In this document: in pieces, positions 55,270 through 64,000 of the stretch
Layout: every line of letters begins with the position of its first letter
Position numbering within the stretch: the stretch's first letter is position 1
Assembly (NCBI GenBank): GCA_016213675.1
Contig: JACQZW010000018.1
Coordinates: 17,177 to 81,176, forward strand
Reading direction: 5' to 3'
From: Acidobacteriota bacterium
GTDB taxonomy: Bacteria > Acidobacteriota > Thermoanaerobaculia > Thermoanaerobaculales > Thermoanaerobaculaceae
DNA: 64,000 nt
Position numbers and translations under genes: made by a program
The notes under the pieces: model-generated
The model's input: the letters and a program-made list of their open reading frames with translations, nothing else
Databases searched by the model: none
Told to the model about the DNA's origin: nothing

Positions 55270-56310
55270 TCAGCGCACTGACGGCTGCCCTAGTGCATGC
55301 ACCGGAGTAGGCAGGCCGGCTGCATCCATGTACACCAGAACTGGGGCGCTACCGGCCTCCGGCTCGCCCGCACCAGACCGAACCACTCCGGTGCAGAATG
55401 GCCAAACGCAGTCCACTCCCGTAACGGTATGAAGCAACTCTCGCGGGAACCTTACCGCCTCACCCTCCAGACATCCACCACCCGGCCAAGCGGTGACGGA
55501 CGGCCCAAGTTCGCGACGCCACCTCGCAGTTGTCTCGTCGTCATCGCAGAACGTGATCCATTCCGCGGGAATCGCACTTGGACCGTGCCAGTAGCCCTGC
55601 GGGGGATAGAGCACGGCCGAAACGATGTACCAACCGGAAGGAGGAGGCCCCTTGCAGGGGGGATCGCACTCCACGGGCCGCCACAACGGGACGTCGAACA
55701 CTCGCCGCTCCCCGGCCTCGATGGCGCACATTTCGCGCAGAGGCCATCCGTTGCCGTCCGGCTCGTACAGCTCACGCGACCCCATGAACGGTTGGCCGGT
55801 ATCGGCTCGGTGCAGGGAGACGAACAGGCGGTCGTTGACACCGACCTGCACCAGGAACGGCACATCGGAGCAATTCTCGACCGCGACAGGCAATATGGGC
55901 ACCACCGCTTCCGAGCAGTCTGTGTCGGCACACATCGAAATGCAGTCACATGGAAGTCTGAGCGAAACGCGAACTCCCGCCGTGCATCCGGACGAGACTG
56001 GCCTCGCCACCCCATTTGCCGGTTGTGCGGGTGGCAGTGCCTCTGCATGACAGCAGAGGGCCGCTGCATCCCTCGTCGGTACGTCACCATTGCGTGAAGG
56101 CCACTCCGCCCCGCAAGGGACTCCGGTCGTCAAGCTTCCTTCAACGCCCGACTCCGTGGACTCCGCGTTGGCCAAGGCATCCCCGTCGGAAGCTGCCACC
56201 GAACCCGTAGTCACGTGGCCGTCGTGCCGGCACCCAAGAGCAACGACAATCGTCGTTGCACGAACGGCCGCCCTGACGAGAAAGAACTGGTGAGGACGCC
56301 CGGAGGTCAT
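55270..56310 (-). CDS. Cys-rich lipoprotein coupled to the RHS protein, candidate inhibitor
   Basis: 346 residues from ATG 56310, which overlaps the RHS stop by four bases (ATGA). Lipobox VALGC with Cys27. After a linker, residues about 125-240 contain CDCISMCADTDC, VAVENCSDVPFLVQVGVNDR, an AGERRVFDVPLW strand and a GWYIVSAVLYPP strand. This order (N-x-S, aGe-x-x-x-f-x-v, GxYxVxA) is reminiscent of the BsuPI-type proteinase inhibitor fold, but similarity is judged by eye only. Position directly after a toxin-like RHS gene is where immunity proteins are normally found, and its predicted periplasmic location matches a secreted protease toxin. Confidence 0.78.
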   Translation of the reverse strand: MTSGRPHQFFLVRAAVRATTIVVALGCRHDGHVTTGSVAASDGDALANAESTESGVEGSLTTGVPCGAEWPSRNGDVPTRDAAALCCHAEALPPAQPANGVARPVSSGCTAGVRVSLRLPCDCISMCADTDCSEAVVPILPVAVENCSDVPFLVQVGVNDRLFVSLHRADTGQPFMGSRELYEPDGNGWPLREMCAIEAGERRVFDVPLWRPVECDPPCKGPPPSGWYIVSAVLYPPQGYWHGPSAIPAEWITFCDDDETTARWRRELGPSVTAWPGGGCLEGEAVRFPRELLHTVTGVDCVWPFCTGVVRSGAGEPEAGSAPVLVYMDAAGLPTPVHALGQPSVR

Positions 56311-59300
56311 AGCAAGAAGTCCGGGGGAAGCGTGTGACAGTCCGCAGGAAGACCGAGAGGTTCGATCCAGCACTCAGCGTAGTATCTGGCCCAATCCTCA
56401 TCGGCGACACCGACAGCATGGAGCAGTTCATGAATCACCGTCCTGGCAAGGCATCGCGCGCAGGATCCAGCGAACGTCACAACGATGTGCTCGCCGTATG
56501 GCGCACCGCATGCGCCGTTGTACCCGCCGCATCCGCTGCATCCGGGGAGAGGAGTCTTCAAGCAAGTAATCGTGACCGTCCAATCGTCGGGGGCCGCGTC
56601 CTTCAGCAGCTTCAAGTTCCCCGTGTTCTCGCACTGTTCCCCGTAGTCACGCCGCGCCTGACGATCGATTGCCCGCTCCACGTCATCCTCGAGGTCACCA
56701 CAGACCCCCTCCCACACAATGTCTGCCCCGGACGGGTCGATCTCACGCAGAGGTCTGGCCAGCGCGTACGCGTACGGCTGCACGGCCGTGGGTCGTGTGC
56801 CGGGGGACCACAGTCGTGGGTCGATGGCCAGGTAACGACCTAGGGCGCCGGCGAGGAATCGATGATGATTGTAGACTAGAGCGCTCGACCGGTCCGCGTG
56901 CTGCCCCGGGAACCTCAGCGGCTGCTCCACCGCCGCGACCGCCTCCTCCGTGTCCCCGAACGGCCTCATCTTCCCGTCCCAGACGACGTTGCGGCTCGCG
57001 TCGACGAGCTTCTTCGGCGTCGCGAGGTGGTCGTTGAGGTACCAGTACCAGGCGCCGCCGCGGCGGACGGCGAGGACGTGGTAGCCATCGAGGTAGACGT
57101 ACTCGGCGAGGACGTTGTCCGGGGCGTCGGGGTCGCTGCCGGACGAGCAGTCGTGCTCGGCGATCAGCCGGTCGCTGAGGTCATAGATGAAGGCGGTGCA
57201 AGGCCGCGAGGCGGGCGGGAGCGGGTTCCCGGCCGCGTCGACCCACTCCACGCGTTCCGTCCGCCGGAACTTGTAGTCGTAGGTGTTCTCCTGGACCACT
57301 TGCGGCGCGCAGACGTCGCTGGCGCAGTCGATGCACGACCCGGCGGGGTCCGCCAAGCGACGGATCTGGGTCAGCCGATCCGCGCCGTCGTAGCGCAAGC
57401 ACAGGTTGTCGTAGCGGGTGGCGTTGCCCGAAAGGTCGTAGGCCAAGACGTGCGGGTCAGCGCCGGTCACCTGGACCAACCGGCTGTTCGGCCGCGTCGG
57501 GTCGGGGCCGGCCAGATTCTCGTCCTGGTATGAGTACGTGGATACCTCGTCCGTCGTCGACCCGTGGTCGCGCCGCGTCTCGCTGAGCCGGTTCCCCGTC
57601 CGGTCGTAGGTCCACGCCAGGGTTCCCCACCAGCCTGTGGCGGCGATCAACCGGTCGGCTTCGTCATAGCCGTAGTCCGCGTTGCGCGCGTCGACCGCGT
57701 CGTAGATGGCACGGATGTTCCCCGTCGGGTCATCGTACCCCGTCGCCGGGTCGAGGTAGGAGTACTGGAGGTCCAGGACGTCGGCCGGAGGGTCGGCACC
57801 TATCGCCGTGATGTGTTCGACCCGGCCGCGAGGTCCCCGCGTGATCCCGTACGTCATCCCGTTGCCCATCGCGTAGCCGGTGAGCAGACCGGCGTCCGTG
57901 TAGGACACATTCTGGGCCAAGGTCGTCCAGACCCCGGTCGGCGGGAAAGCGATCACCGAGGAGATCTGGTCAGGGTCCGCAAGCTCGCGCCGATAGATGA
58001 CCACCATGCCCGAAGGATAGACCGCCGTCTCGATCGCACCCAGGTCGTCGTAGGCGTACTGCACCACATAGTCCCGCCCGCGCTGCTCGCGCGTCTCGAC
58101 GTCCACCCGCTCCATGACGTCATGATGGAACGTCGTTCGAGCACGCAACGCGCCGGAAGGGAGATGCTCGCCGACCTCCCGCAACGGGCCGCCGTCGGGC
58201 TCGTAGTCGAAGCTCACCCACCAATCGGGGATCCCGATCGCGAATGACAAGTCGTGCCAGACGTACCACGGGCGCCCCGCGCCGTCGTAGCGGAATCGCG
58301 TGGCCCTCCCGGTCGCGCGCACCTGACGCGTCAGCCGGCCGAGCCCGTCGTAACTGTAGCTGTCCGTACCGGAGTCGGGGAGGGTGGCCGAGGTGAGTTG
58401 CCCGCGCCACGCCCGACTCGCGAGGCCCCACGTGTAGGACGATGGCCTTCGCTCCGCGTCCGTCACCAGCGACACGGCGGCATCGCTGCGATCGACCGGG
58501 TACGCGTAGGTCGTCGTCCCTCCTCCGGCCGCCACCGACAGCAGCCGGCCACGCCAGTCGTATGTGTAGGCGGTCGTGCGAACTGCCGCGCCGGCGGCGT
58601 CGTGCAAGATGACCTCCGAGACGCGCGGGTCCGCCCCTGCGTAGCGGTACTCCGTCGCGACGCCCGTCTCGGCGTTCGTGACGAGGGTCACTCTGCCGTC
58701 CGCGTCATGCTCGTACAGCGTCGTGTTGCCGTCCGGGTCGATGACCTCGTCGGGCCCGCGGCTCGTGCCGCCGCAGCAGCCGGACAGCGTCTCGTCGTAG
58801 TACACGTACTCGCTGCGCACGCCGGGCGAGGTCTCGAACCACTCCAGCCGCCCCAGCGCGTCGTAGTGGCTGGTCGTCGTGCGGATCGTGCCGAGTCGCC
58901 CTTCCTCCACCTCCTGCTCGACCAGGTCGGCCGCCGAGTAGCTGTACGTCACGGCGCGGCCATCGGCATCGGTGACCGTGCCCAGCCGTCCCAACGCGTC
59001 GTGTGTATACGACCGGACGACTCGGCCCGCAGCGTCCCGCTCCTCCGCCAGCAGCCGGGTCAGCGGATCGTAGATGTAGCGCGTGAAGCGCCCGGAGGGC
59101 TCGGAGTGCGTTGCCAGGCGGCACTGCGCGTCGTAGGTCCATTGCTCCTGGAGCGCGGCGCCCCCCGGCCACTCGGTCGTCGTCTTCAACGTCGGACGAT
59201 CGCAGAGGTCGTCGTACCGGTACGAGGTCTCGTAATACGGGTCGCCGCCGATCGACGGGAGGTGCTCCTCGACGAGGCGACCGAGACTGTCGTAGGAGCG

Positions 59301-62300
59301 CAACCGATCGGCTGCCGACCCGCCGGTGGTGTAGTAGGAGAACCCCGTTACGAGGCGGTTCGCGTCCGACGCGCCGGCGACGTCGTAGGCGTACCCGGCC
59401 GGCGTGCTCGGCGTGCTCGCGGTCCTCCATCCGCCGCTGGTCCGGGCCCCGCCGAACGCGTATTCCAGGGTCGTCCCGTGTTCGTCCGTGACGGTGCCGA
59501 CGAACGGGAATCCCCCCGGAGGCGAGGCCCATTCGCGCGGCACGCTCGGCTCCGGCTCGCCGGGCTCGTAGCCCATGTCGTTGGCGAGCGCGACGCCGTC
59601 GGCGGCGCTGATCGTCCGGCGCGTCTCGGTTCCGACGTCGACCCGCGTCACCATGCCGTCGTCATCATACCAGTAGGTCGATGTGCGGTCGCCAGTCGCC
59701 TGGCGCGTCGTCTGCGTCCGGAGGAGATGATCGGAATCATAGGTGAACGCACGCCGCGTGTCCGAAAAGCCGCTCCGCTCGACCGAGGCCAGATTCCCGG
59801 CCGCGTCGATCTCGAACTCCGTTGGCGCGCCGGAGAAGTCGGTGATGTGGTCGAGCTTCCCGGCAGCGTAGCTGAAGTAAGCCCGACGGCCCGCGTCGTC
59901 CAGCACGGAGGCGAGGCGCCCGTTGACGGGATCGTATTCGAATACGTACTGGTAGCCGAACGCGGAATCGTCCGGCGCCCACGTCTTCACCAGGCGACCC
60001 GACGGGTCGAAGTGGTCGAGGACGCCTCCGGGTCGTCGAACCGTGTGCCATGTCTCGCCTACCGACGTCCATTCGAGCAGCTCGGAGAACGTTCCACCGG
60101 CAGATCGCAAGTCGCCGCCCGCCCCGACCACCTTCCGCACGCGGTTCCAGCTCGACTCGGGAGCGTGCATGGAGGGGATCCAAGTCGACTCCGCATAGTA
60201 CAGCGAGCCGGAAGCATCGAAGGCCAGGGCGCTCACGCCCGCGGTGAGGACGCCCACGCCGTCCACGCCGTCGCCGAAGGACGGGGAGGTCGGGGAGTAC
60301 CACGGGTCGCCCAGGACGGTGGCCAGCCGGCCGTCCGCGCCCACCTTGCGGACGACCTGGCAACGCTGGAAGCTCGAGTTGGTGCACTCGGTCACGAAGT
60401 GCAGTTCCCCGCCGCCGGACACGGCGATGGACCGCACCCGGCACGTAGCGTTGCCTGCTGGGAGCTCACCGTCGGGCGTCCACTCATCCAAACCCGTGCC
60501 GAGGATGCGGGTCATCAACCCGGTGGTGTGGTCCACCTTCCAGATGGCGGGACAGTACACGCTGGAGACGTAGATGTTCTCTGCCGCGTCTCCGGTGACC
60601 GCGTAGAGATCCCAGAGCGGGGCGTTCAACGGTGCGACGGGAGAGGGCTGGCTGTCGCAGGCTGGGGCCCCGCCAGCGAGGCCCGCGAAGCGCCAGATCC
60701 GGCGCACGCCGTCCGTGCCTCCGTTGTCGATGCGCCAGACGAACCGATCGCCCTGCCGCAGCACGAACGTCTCGCCCGACGGCGAAACCCAGATCCCGCC
60801 GGCACGCAACATGAGCCGCACGTCCCTTGCCACGAGTCCGTCCGATGCCGGATCCGTGGGCGGAGACAGCGTGCCTCCGCCGGCGAACAGCGTGCTCTGG
60901 CAGTCCAGGCCTGCCGGGGCCGCCGAGTCGCTCGTACACGTCACGCGGAACAGCCCGTCGTTCGAGCCCACCAGGAACTCGATCGTCGTCGCTGTGGAAC
61001 CGAAGAATGCCAAGGGCCCGGCGGTGGAAGGCAGCGATCGGCCCGGGCGAGCGTCGGCGACGCCGTTGGGAGGCAACAGGGTGTAGAGGACGCCGTCCGA
61101 ATGGACGACGCTCAGCACCTGGTACAGCGGATAGCCGGCGGAATGCACGATGAAGGTGCGTCCGGCGCCGTCCACCGCGAGCCCGCTGGGCTCCGGCAGG
61201 GTGGTATCGCGGGCGCGACGTCCGCTGCCCCAGTAGACGCCGCCCGTCGTCCCCGCCACCGTGACCACCTCGCCGGCGCCGGCGAAGTAGAACCGCTGCG
61301 CCTCGCCCCCCGGATCGAAGACGCTCCAGTTCAGGCCGCCCGGGTCCCGCACGAGGCGCTTGAGCCCCGCCAGTCCCCAGCCGGCTCCGAACGGGCTGTC
61401 CACCTCGTTGCGCACGGTCACCTGGCGCCAGTCCGGCGTCCAACTGTTGACGAGGTGCGCCGGGAGGTAGACGCCACCGATGGGTTCCGTCGGGCCCCAG
61501 TACTGGCTGCCGACGGCGACGGACGCCGGGTATATGCCGGTCTCGAGGATGGCGCCCGACGAACGCCGGCCGTCGAACAGGTACCGCAATCGTCCGGGCG
61601 GACCGGCCAGCCCTGACGCAGCGGGCGTGTACTCCAGCTCGTACGTGCGGCCGGAGCCCAGGACGTCGACGCGGAACATGCTCTTGAGCCGGTCCCAGCC
61701 CGTCACGTCGGGAGGGAACCACGCGCGCACCTCGAGCAGCGCGTGCGGGCGCACGGTGGCGCTCGAGTACTGAAGCCGCAGCGGCCACGGCGAGAGCCCG
61801 TCGCCGTTCTCGCGGCCCGCCGGTCCGACGACGATCGACTCCTGAAGCTCGCCCGAGCGCCGCGACACCGACGATTGGCCTTGCTCCCGATCCTCGCACG
61901 CCGTGGCGCAATCTGCGCCGGTGCAGCCGTCATCGGGTTGCACGACGGGCGGGAGCGGATCGCTGACGGTCGTGGCCGGGAAATGCGAGCTGGTGTGCCG
62001 GGTCTCGTAGTCGAGCCACGCGCCGTCGTCACTGATGCGTGCGCTCCCGCCCTCGACCCACCGTCCGTCCTGGAAACGGATGCACCGCAGCTCCGTCCCC
62101 GGCGCCAGCCCGTCGGTGTTGGCCAGGTGATCGACGATCGGTTGCGCCAGCTCGAGGCCGTCCGGGTAGAAATCGACCGGGTAGATGGCCACCATCCGCG
62201 GCGGCAACGGCGCCACGGTGGACCGGGCGGACGGGTAGCTCGTCAGGCGAAACTCCACCATGCGATCCAGCGCGCCCGGCGGGAACTCGACGACCACCGT

Positions 62301-63866
62301 CCCGTCGCCGTTCGTCGCAACGCCACCAGCGGGTCCGATCACGCTCACGTGCGGATCCTGTACCGCCAGATAGACGGGCTCCACCGCGACCTCGTAGCCC
62401 CTGGGGTGTTCCGGAACCACCGCCGTGCGGACGGCGTTGAGATAGCGGTCCGCTCGAATGTCGATCTGCAACTCGCGCCAGCCGTCTGCGTCGAGCGGAC
62501 CCGGGTTCGGCGTGTCGACTGTCGGCACGGCCAGCGTGAACGTGCCGTCGCTCGCCGCGACGGCCCACACCCCGAGCTCGGCGCACGTCACCCGCGCGCC
62601 GGCCAGCGGCGCCCCGGTCGCATCGTCGAAAACCGTGCCGTGGACCGAGCCGTCGGCGGGGCTCGGCGGGGGAGCCGTTTCGGCCAAGTTCACCACAACC
62701 GACACTTCCGACAGGTTGTCCCAGCCGTCGTGCGCCGTGACCACGATGGTGTTCGGGCCGGGCCGCAGCTCCGCCGTGGCGAAGAACTCGCCGCCCACCA
62801 CCTGGGCAGCCACGGCGTTGACGAACACCGCGGTCACGCCCGACGGGTCGAAAACCGTGCCGATCACGTCGACCGGGGCTTCCAGCAGCTCGTCGCCGGG
62901 CAATGGGTACTCGATGACGATTTCCGGTCCGGTCGTGTCCGGCGCGAACGTCACCGTGATCGACAGCGAGGACCGATTGCCGGTCACGTCCTCGGCCAGG
63001 ACGTCGATGACGTTGATGCCCGGCTCCAGGTCCACGTTGGTCTGGAACCGACCCGCCGGCGCCGCGATCTCCAGGCCGTTGACCCACACGTGCGCCACGC
63101 CCGAGGCGTCCACCACGCGGCCGACCACCGAGACCGGGGAGAACAGGATCACGTCGCCATCCATGGGCCGGCGGAGTTGGATCACCGGCGGTCCGTCATC
63201 CACGGTGACGTCAGTTGCGCCATCGTCGAAGCCGAAGAGCTTGACGCCGTCCGCGCCGTAGCCCGAAAAAACGCCGCCATCATCCCCGGACGGCCCACCG
63301 CCCAGGACGGTGTCGACGAAGCCCTGGACGAGCGCATCCCCGGTCGGCCACGGCGCCGTCGCACCGCTCGTCTTGCGCCCAAGCAGCGCGTAGATCACGC
63401 GGACGTCATATGTGCCGCCCGGCACGATGACACCCTCGTCGTCGCGCCCGTCCCAGGTCGTCGCGTTCGCGACGGGGGCGGGGGTGCCGGGGCGCGCGCC
63501 GGCCGGAAAGGAGAGCGGCACGAGTTCCGCCTGCCTCCAAACCGCCACGCCGTCCCGCGAGACGACGTGGTAGACCGCCACGGCGTACTCGACCTTCTTC
63601 TTGTTGTTGGGCAGGAGGGCGCTGCCGGAGGAGTCGATCTGCACCTGGTCCTCGCGCCCGTCGGCAGTCGCGGGCGAGAACGGGTCGGGCGCGTCGATGA
63701 CCGACGCTACATCGGCCTTCCCCGTGCGCCATGCCGCGCCGGCATCCACCGCGCCCAACAATTCGTCTCCGAGGGGGTCAGCGCTCAGGGGGAATGCGAC
63801 GGTTCCCCCCCCCAGCAAGATCGATGCCACGAGGATTCGACCGGACACCACGCGATTCTTGCTCAT
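56307..63866 (-). CDS. Secreted RHS/YD-repeat protein with a metzincin-type peptidase tip
   Basis: 2519 residues. ATG 63866 follows GGGAGGGC. Signal peptide to about residue 34, interrupted by a 9-G run. Residues about 60-460 hold Ig-like modules and a carboxypeptidase-regulatory-like segment; about 680-2300 is YD/RHS repeat with NHL-like parts; the RHS core is at 2318-2380 (FPGQHAD, GRYLAIDP, ending IDPSG), the usual self-cleavage boundary. The last 139 residues are a new domain with ten cysteines and HELLHAVGVAD at 2479-2489, a HExxHxxGxxD zinc site (His2479, Glu2480, His2483, Asp2489) as in snapalysin-like metzincins. It is a predicted extracellular polymorphic toxin. Confidence 0.92.
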   Translation of the reverse strand: MSKNRVVSGRILVASILLGGGTVAFPLSADPLGDELLGAVDAGAAWRTGKADVASVIDAPDPFSPATADGREDQVQIDSSGSALLPNNKKKVEYAVAVYHVVSRDGVAVWRQAELVPLSFPAGARPGTPAPVANATTWDGRDDEGVIVPGGTYDVRVIYALLGRKTSGATAPWPTGDALVQGFVDTVLGGGPSGDDGGVFSGYGADGVKLFGFDDGATDVTVDDGPPVIQLRRPMDGDVILFSPVSVVGRVVDASGVAHVWVNGLEIAAPAGRFQTNVDLEPGINVIDVLAEDVTGNRSSLSITVTFAPDTTGPEIVIEYPLPGDELLEAPVDVIGTVFDPSGVTAVFVNAVAAQVVGGEFFATAELRPGPNTIVVTAHDGWDNLSEVSVVVNLAETAPPPSPADGSVHGTVFDDATGAPLAGARVTCAELGVWAVAASDGTFTLAVPTVDTPNPGPLDADGWRELQIDIRADRYLNAVRTAVVPEHPRGYEVAVEPVYLAVQDPHVSVIGPAGGVATNGDGTVVVEFPPGALDRMVEFRLTSYPSARSTVAPLPPRMVAIYPVDFYPDGLELAQPIVDHLANTDGLAPGTELRCIRFQDGRWVEGGSARISDDGAWLDYETRHTSSHFPATTVSDPLPPVVQPDDGCTGADCATACEDREQGQSSVSRRSGELQESIVVGPAGRENGDGLSPWPLRLQYSSATVRPHALLEVRAWFPPDVTGWDRLKSMFRVDVLGSGRTYELEYTPAASGLAGPPGRLRYLFDGRRSSGAILETGIYPASVAVGSQYWGPTEPIGGVYLPAHLVNSWTPDWRQVTVRNEVDSPFGAGWGLAGLKRLVRDPGGLNWSVFDPGGEAQRFYFAGAGEVVTVAGTTGGVYWGSGRRARDTTLPEPSGLAVDGAGRTFIVHSAGYPLYQVLSVVHSDGVLYTLLPPNGVADARPGRSLPSTAGPLAFFGSTATTIEFLVGSNDGLFRVTCTSDSAAPAGLDCQSTLFAGGGTLSPPTDPASDGLVARDVRLMLRAGGIWVSPSGETFVLRQGDRFVWRIDNGGTDGVRRIWRFAGLAGGAPACDSQPSPVAPLNAPLWDLYAVTGDAAENIYVSSVYCPAIWKVDHTTGLMTRILGTGLDEWTPDGELPAGNATCRVRSIAVSGGGELHFVTECTNSSFQRCQVVRKVGADGRLATVLGDPWYSPTSPSFGDGVDGVGVLTAGVSALAFDASGSLYYAESTWIPSMHAPESSWNRVRKVVGAGGDLRSAGGTFSELLEWTSVGETWHTVRRPGGVLDHFDPSGRLVKTWAPDDSAFGYQYVFEYDPVNGRLASVLDDAGRRAYFSYAAGKLDHITDFSGAPTEFEIDAAGNLASVERSGFSDTRRAFTYDSDHLLRTQTTRQATGDRTSTYWYDDDGMVTRVDVGTETRRTISAADGVALANDMGYEPGEPEPSVPREWASPPGGFPFVGTVTDEHGTTLEYAFGGARTSGGWRTASTPSTPAGYAYDVAGASDANRLVTGFSYYTTGGSAADRLRSYDSLGRLVEEHLPSIGGDPYYETSYRYDDLCDRPTLKTTTEWPGGAALQEQWTYDAQCRLATHSEPSGRFTRYIYDPLTRLLAEERDAAGRVVRSYTHDALGRLGTVTDADGRAVTYSYSAADLVEQEVEEGRLGTIRTTTSHYDALGRLEWFETSPGVRSEYVYYDETLSGCCGGTSRGPDEVIDPDGNTTLYEHDADGRVTLVTNAETGVATEYRYAGADPRVSEVILHDAAGAAVRTTAYTYDWRGRLLSVAAGGGTTTYAYPVDRSDAAVSLVTDAERRPSSYTWGLASRAWRGQLTSATLPDSGTDSYSYDGLGRLTRQVRATGRATRFRYDGAGRPWYVWHDLSFAIGIPDWWVSFDYEPDGGPLREVGEHLPSGALRARTTFHHDVMERVDVETREQRGRDYVVQYAYDDLGAIETAVYPSGMVVIYRRELADPDQISSVIAFPPTGVWTTLAQNVSYTDAGLLTGYAMGNGMTYGITRGPRGRVEHITAIGADPPADVLDLQYSYLDPATGYDDPTGNIRAIYDAVDARNADYGYDEADRLIAATGWWGTLAWTYDRTGNRLSETRRDHGSTTDEVSTYSYQDENLAGPDPTRPNSRLVQVTGADPHVLAYDLSGNATRYDNLCLRYDGADRLTQIRRLADPAGSCIDCASDVCAPQVVQENTYDYKFRRTERVEWVDAAGNPLPPASRPCTAFIYDLSDRLIAEHDCSSGSDPDAPDNVLAEYVYLDGYHVLAVRRGGAWYWYLNDHLATPKKLVDASRNVVWDGKMRPFGDTEEAVAAVEQPLRFPGQHADRSSALVYNHHRFLAGALGRYLAIDPRLWSPGTRPTAVQPYAYALARPLREIDPSGADIVWEGVCGDLEDDVERAIDRQARRDYGEQCENTGNLKLLKDAAPDDWTVTITCLKTPLPGCSGCGGYNGACGAPYGEHIVVTFAGSCARCLARTVIHELLHAVGVADEDWARYYAECWIEPLGLPADCHTLPPDFLL
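56310..56726 (-). other. Toxin-tip region of the RHS gene (residues 2381-2519)
   Basis: Begins right after the DPSG boundary. Contains ten Cys, the HExxHxxGxxD motif and a C-terminal Pro/Leu tail. The change from repeat sequence to a Cys-rich globular domain at this point is the usual pattern of a replaceable RHS C-terminus. Confidence 0.82.
63805..63813 (-). repeat. Nine-base poly-G tract in the RHS signal peptide
   Basis: On the minus strand nine consecutive G encode Gly-Gly-Gly in the signal-peptide core. Length change would frameshift the 2519-residue gene 17-20 codons after its start. Confidence 0.88.
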
Positions 63867-64000
63867 CGTTGCCCTCCCTGCCCGGAGCGAGCGACGCGAG
63901 TCGAAGGGCCTCGCCCTCCGACGATTCAGCGACAACCGCACGAGCACGCACCCACCGCAACCGGCTTCTTCGACTACGGGGAAGTCTGACCGACAGCGGC

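Noticed and set aside
58254..63989. Two plus-strand frames of 1120 and 748 codons
   Set aside because: Antisense to the RHS gene; Arg/Pro/Val-rich with no recognisable domain.
1..64000. tRNA, rRNA, riboswitch, insertion sequence, integrase or prophage
   Set aside because: I looked for tRNA-like cloverleafs, transposase or integrase motifs and phage genes and saw none.

Overview
The window is a GC-rich bacterial chromosome segment with closely packed genes on both strands. It encodes many predicted lipoproteins, Cys-rich secreted repeats of the DRNNCGxCG type, an AgmX/PglI-like domain, an MlaC, a CcmC/CcmD pair, an IHF/HU protein and very large TPR and RHS proteins. Together these point to a Gram-negative with an outer membrane, most plausibly a member of the Myxococcota or a related former deltaproteobacterial lineage. 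This is inference from gene content; no rRNA or tRNA is present to place it.

Layout. 1-8100 (+) is a compact seven-gene run: an envelope protein, a lipoprotein, a GAF protein, a leaderless subtilase, a TPR protein, an ABC exporter half-transporter and a 150-residue protein of unknown function. 8284-13593 (+) holds a 1401-residue beta-helix lipoprotein with a 12-G homopolymer near its start, then an FGE-sulfatase-like lipoprotein. 13764-17877 (-) holds an anti-sigma candidate, an ECF sigma factor, a secretin-like lipoprotein, an FHA protein and a nucleotidyltransferase/small-protein pair. 18028-26932 mixes a zinc-ribbon protein, a small basic protein with a good promoter, lipoproteins, ccmCD, a ComEA-like protein, an NhaD-like antiporter, a barrel protein and a Cys-rich lipoprotein. 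27021-31834 (-) is a thiolase/HBD/crotonase/acyl-CoA dehydrogenase operon interrupted by an AgmX-like lipoprotein. 31925-43096 (-) is one 3723-residue TPR gene, divergent from a TPR lipoprotein. 44482-55076 holds mlaC, an M29 peptidase, a double-receiver protein, prmC, DUF72, DUF2505, an M19 dipeptidase, a chalcone-isomerase-like protein, an epimerase, IHF/HU and an amidohydrolase. 55270-63866 (-) is a 2519-residue secreted RHS protein whose C-terminal tip carries a metzincin-type zinc motif, translationally coupled to a lipoprotein that may be its cognate inhibitor.

Two threads stand out. First, the RHS metallopeptidase and its coupled lipoprotein look like a toxin/inhibitor pair, and the 1-8100 operon looks like an unassigned protease-exporter system. 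Second, about ten different simple tandem arrays (mostly heptamers) lie at or just after stop codons. In two cases the array reaches into the next gene and supplies its start region or signal peptide.
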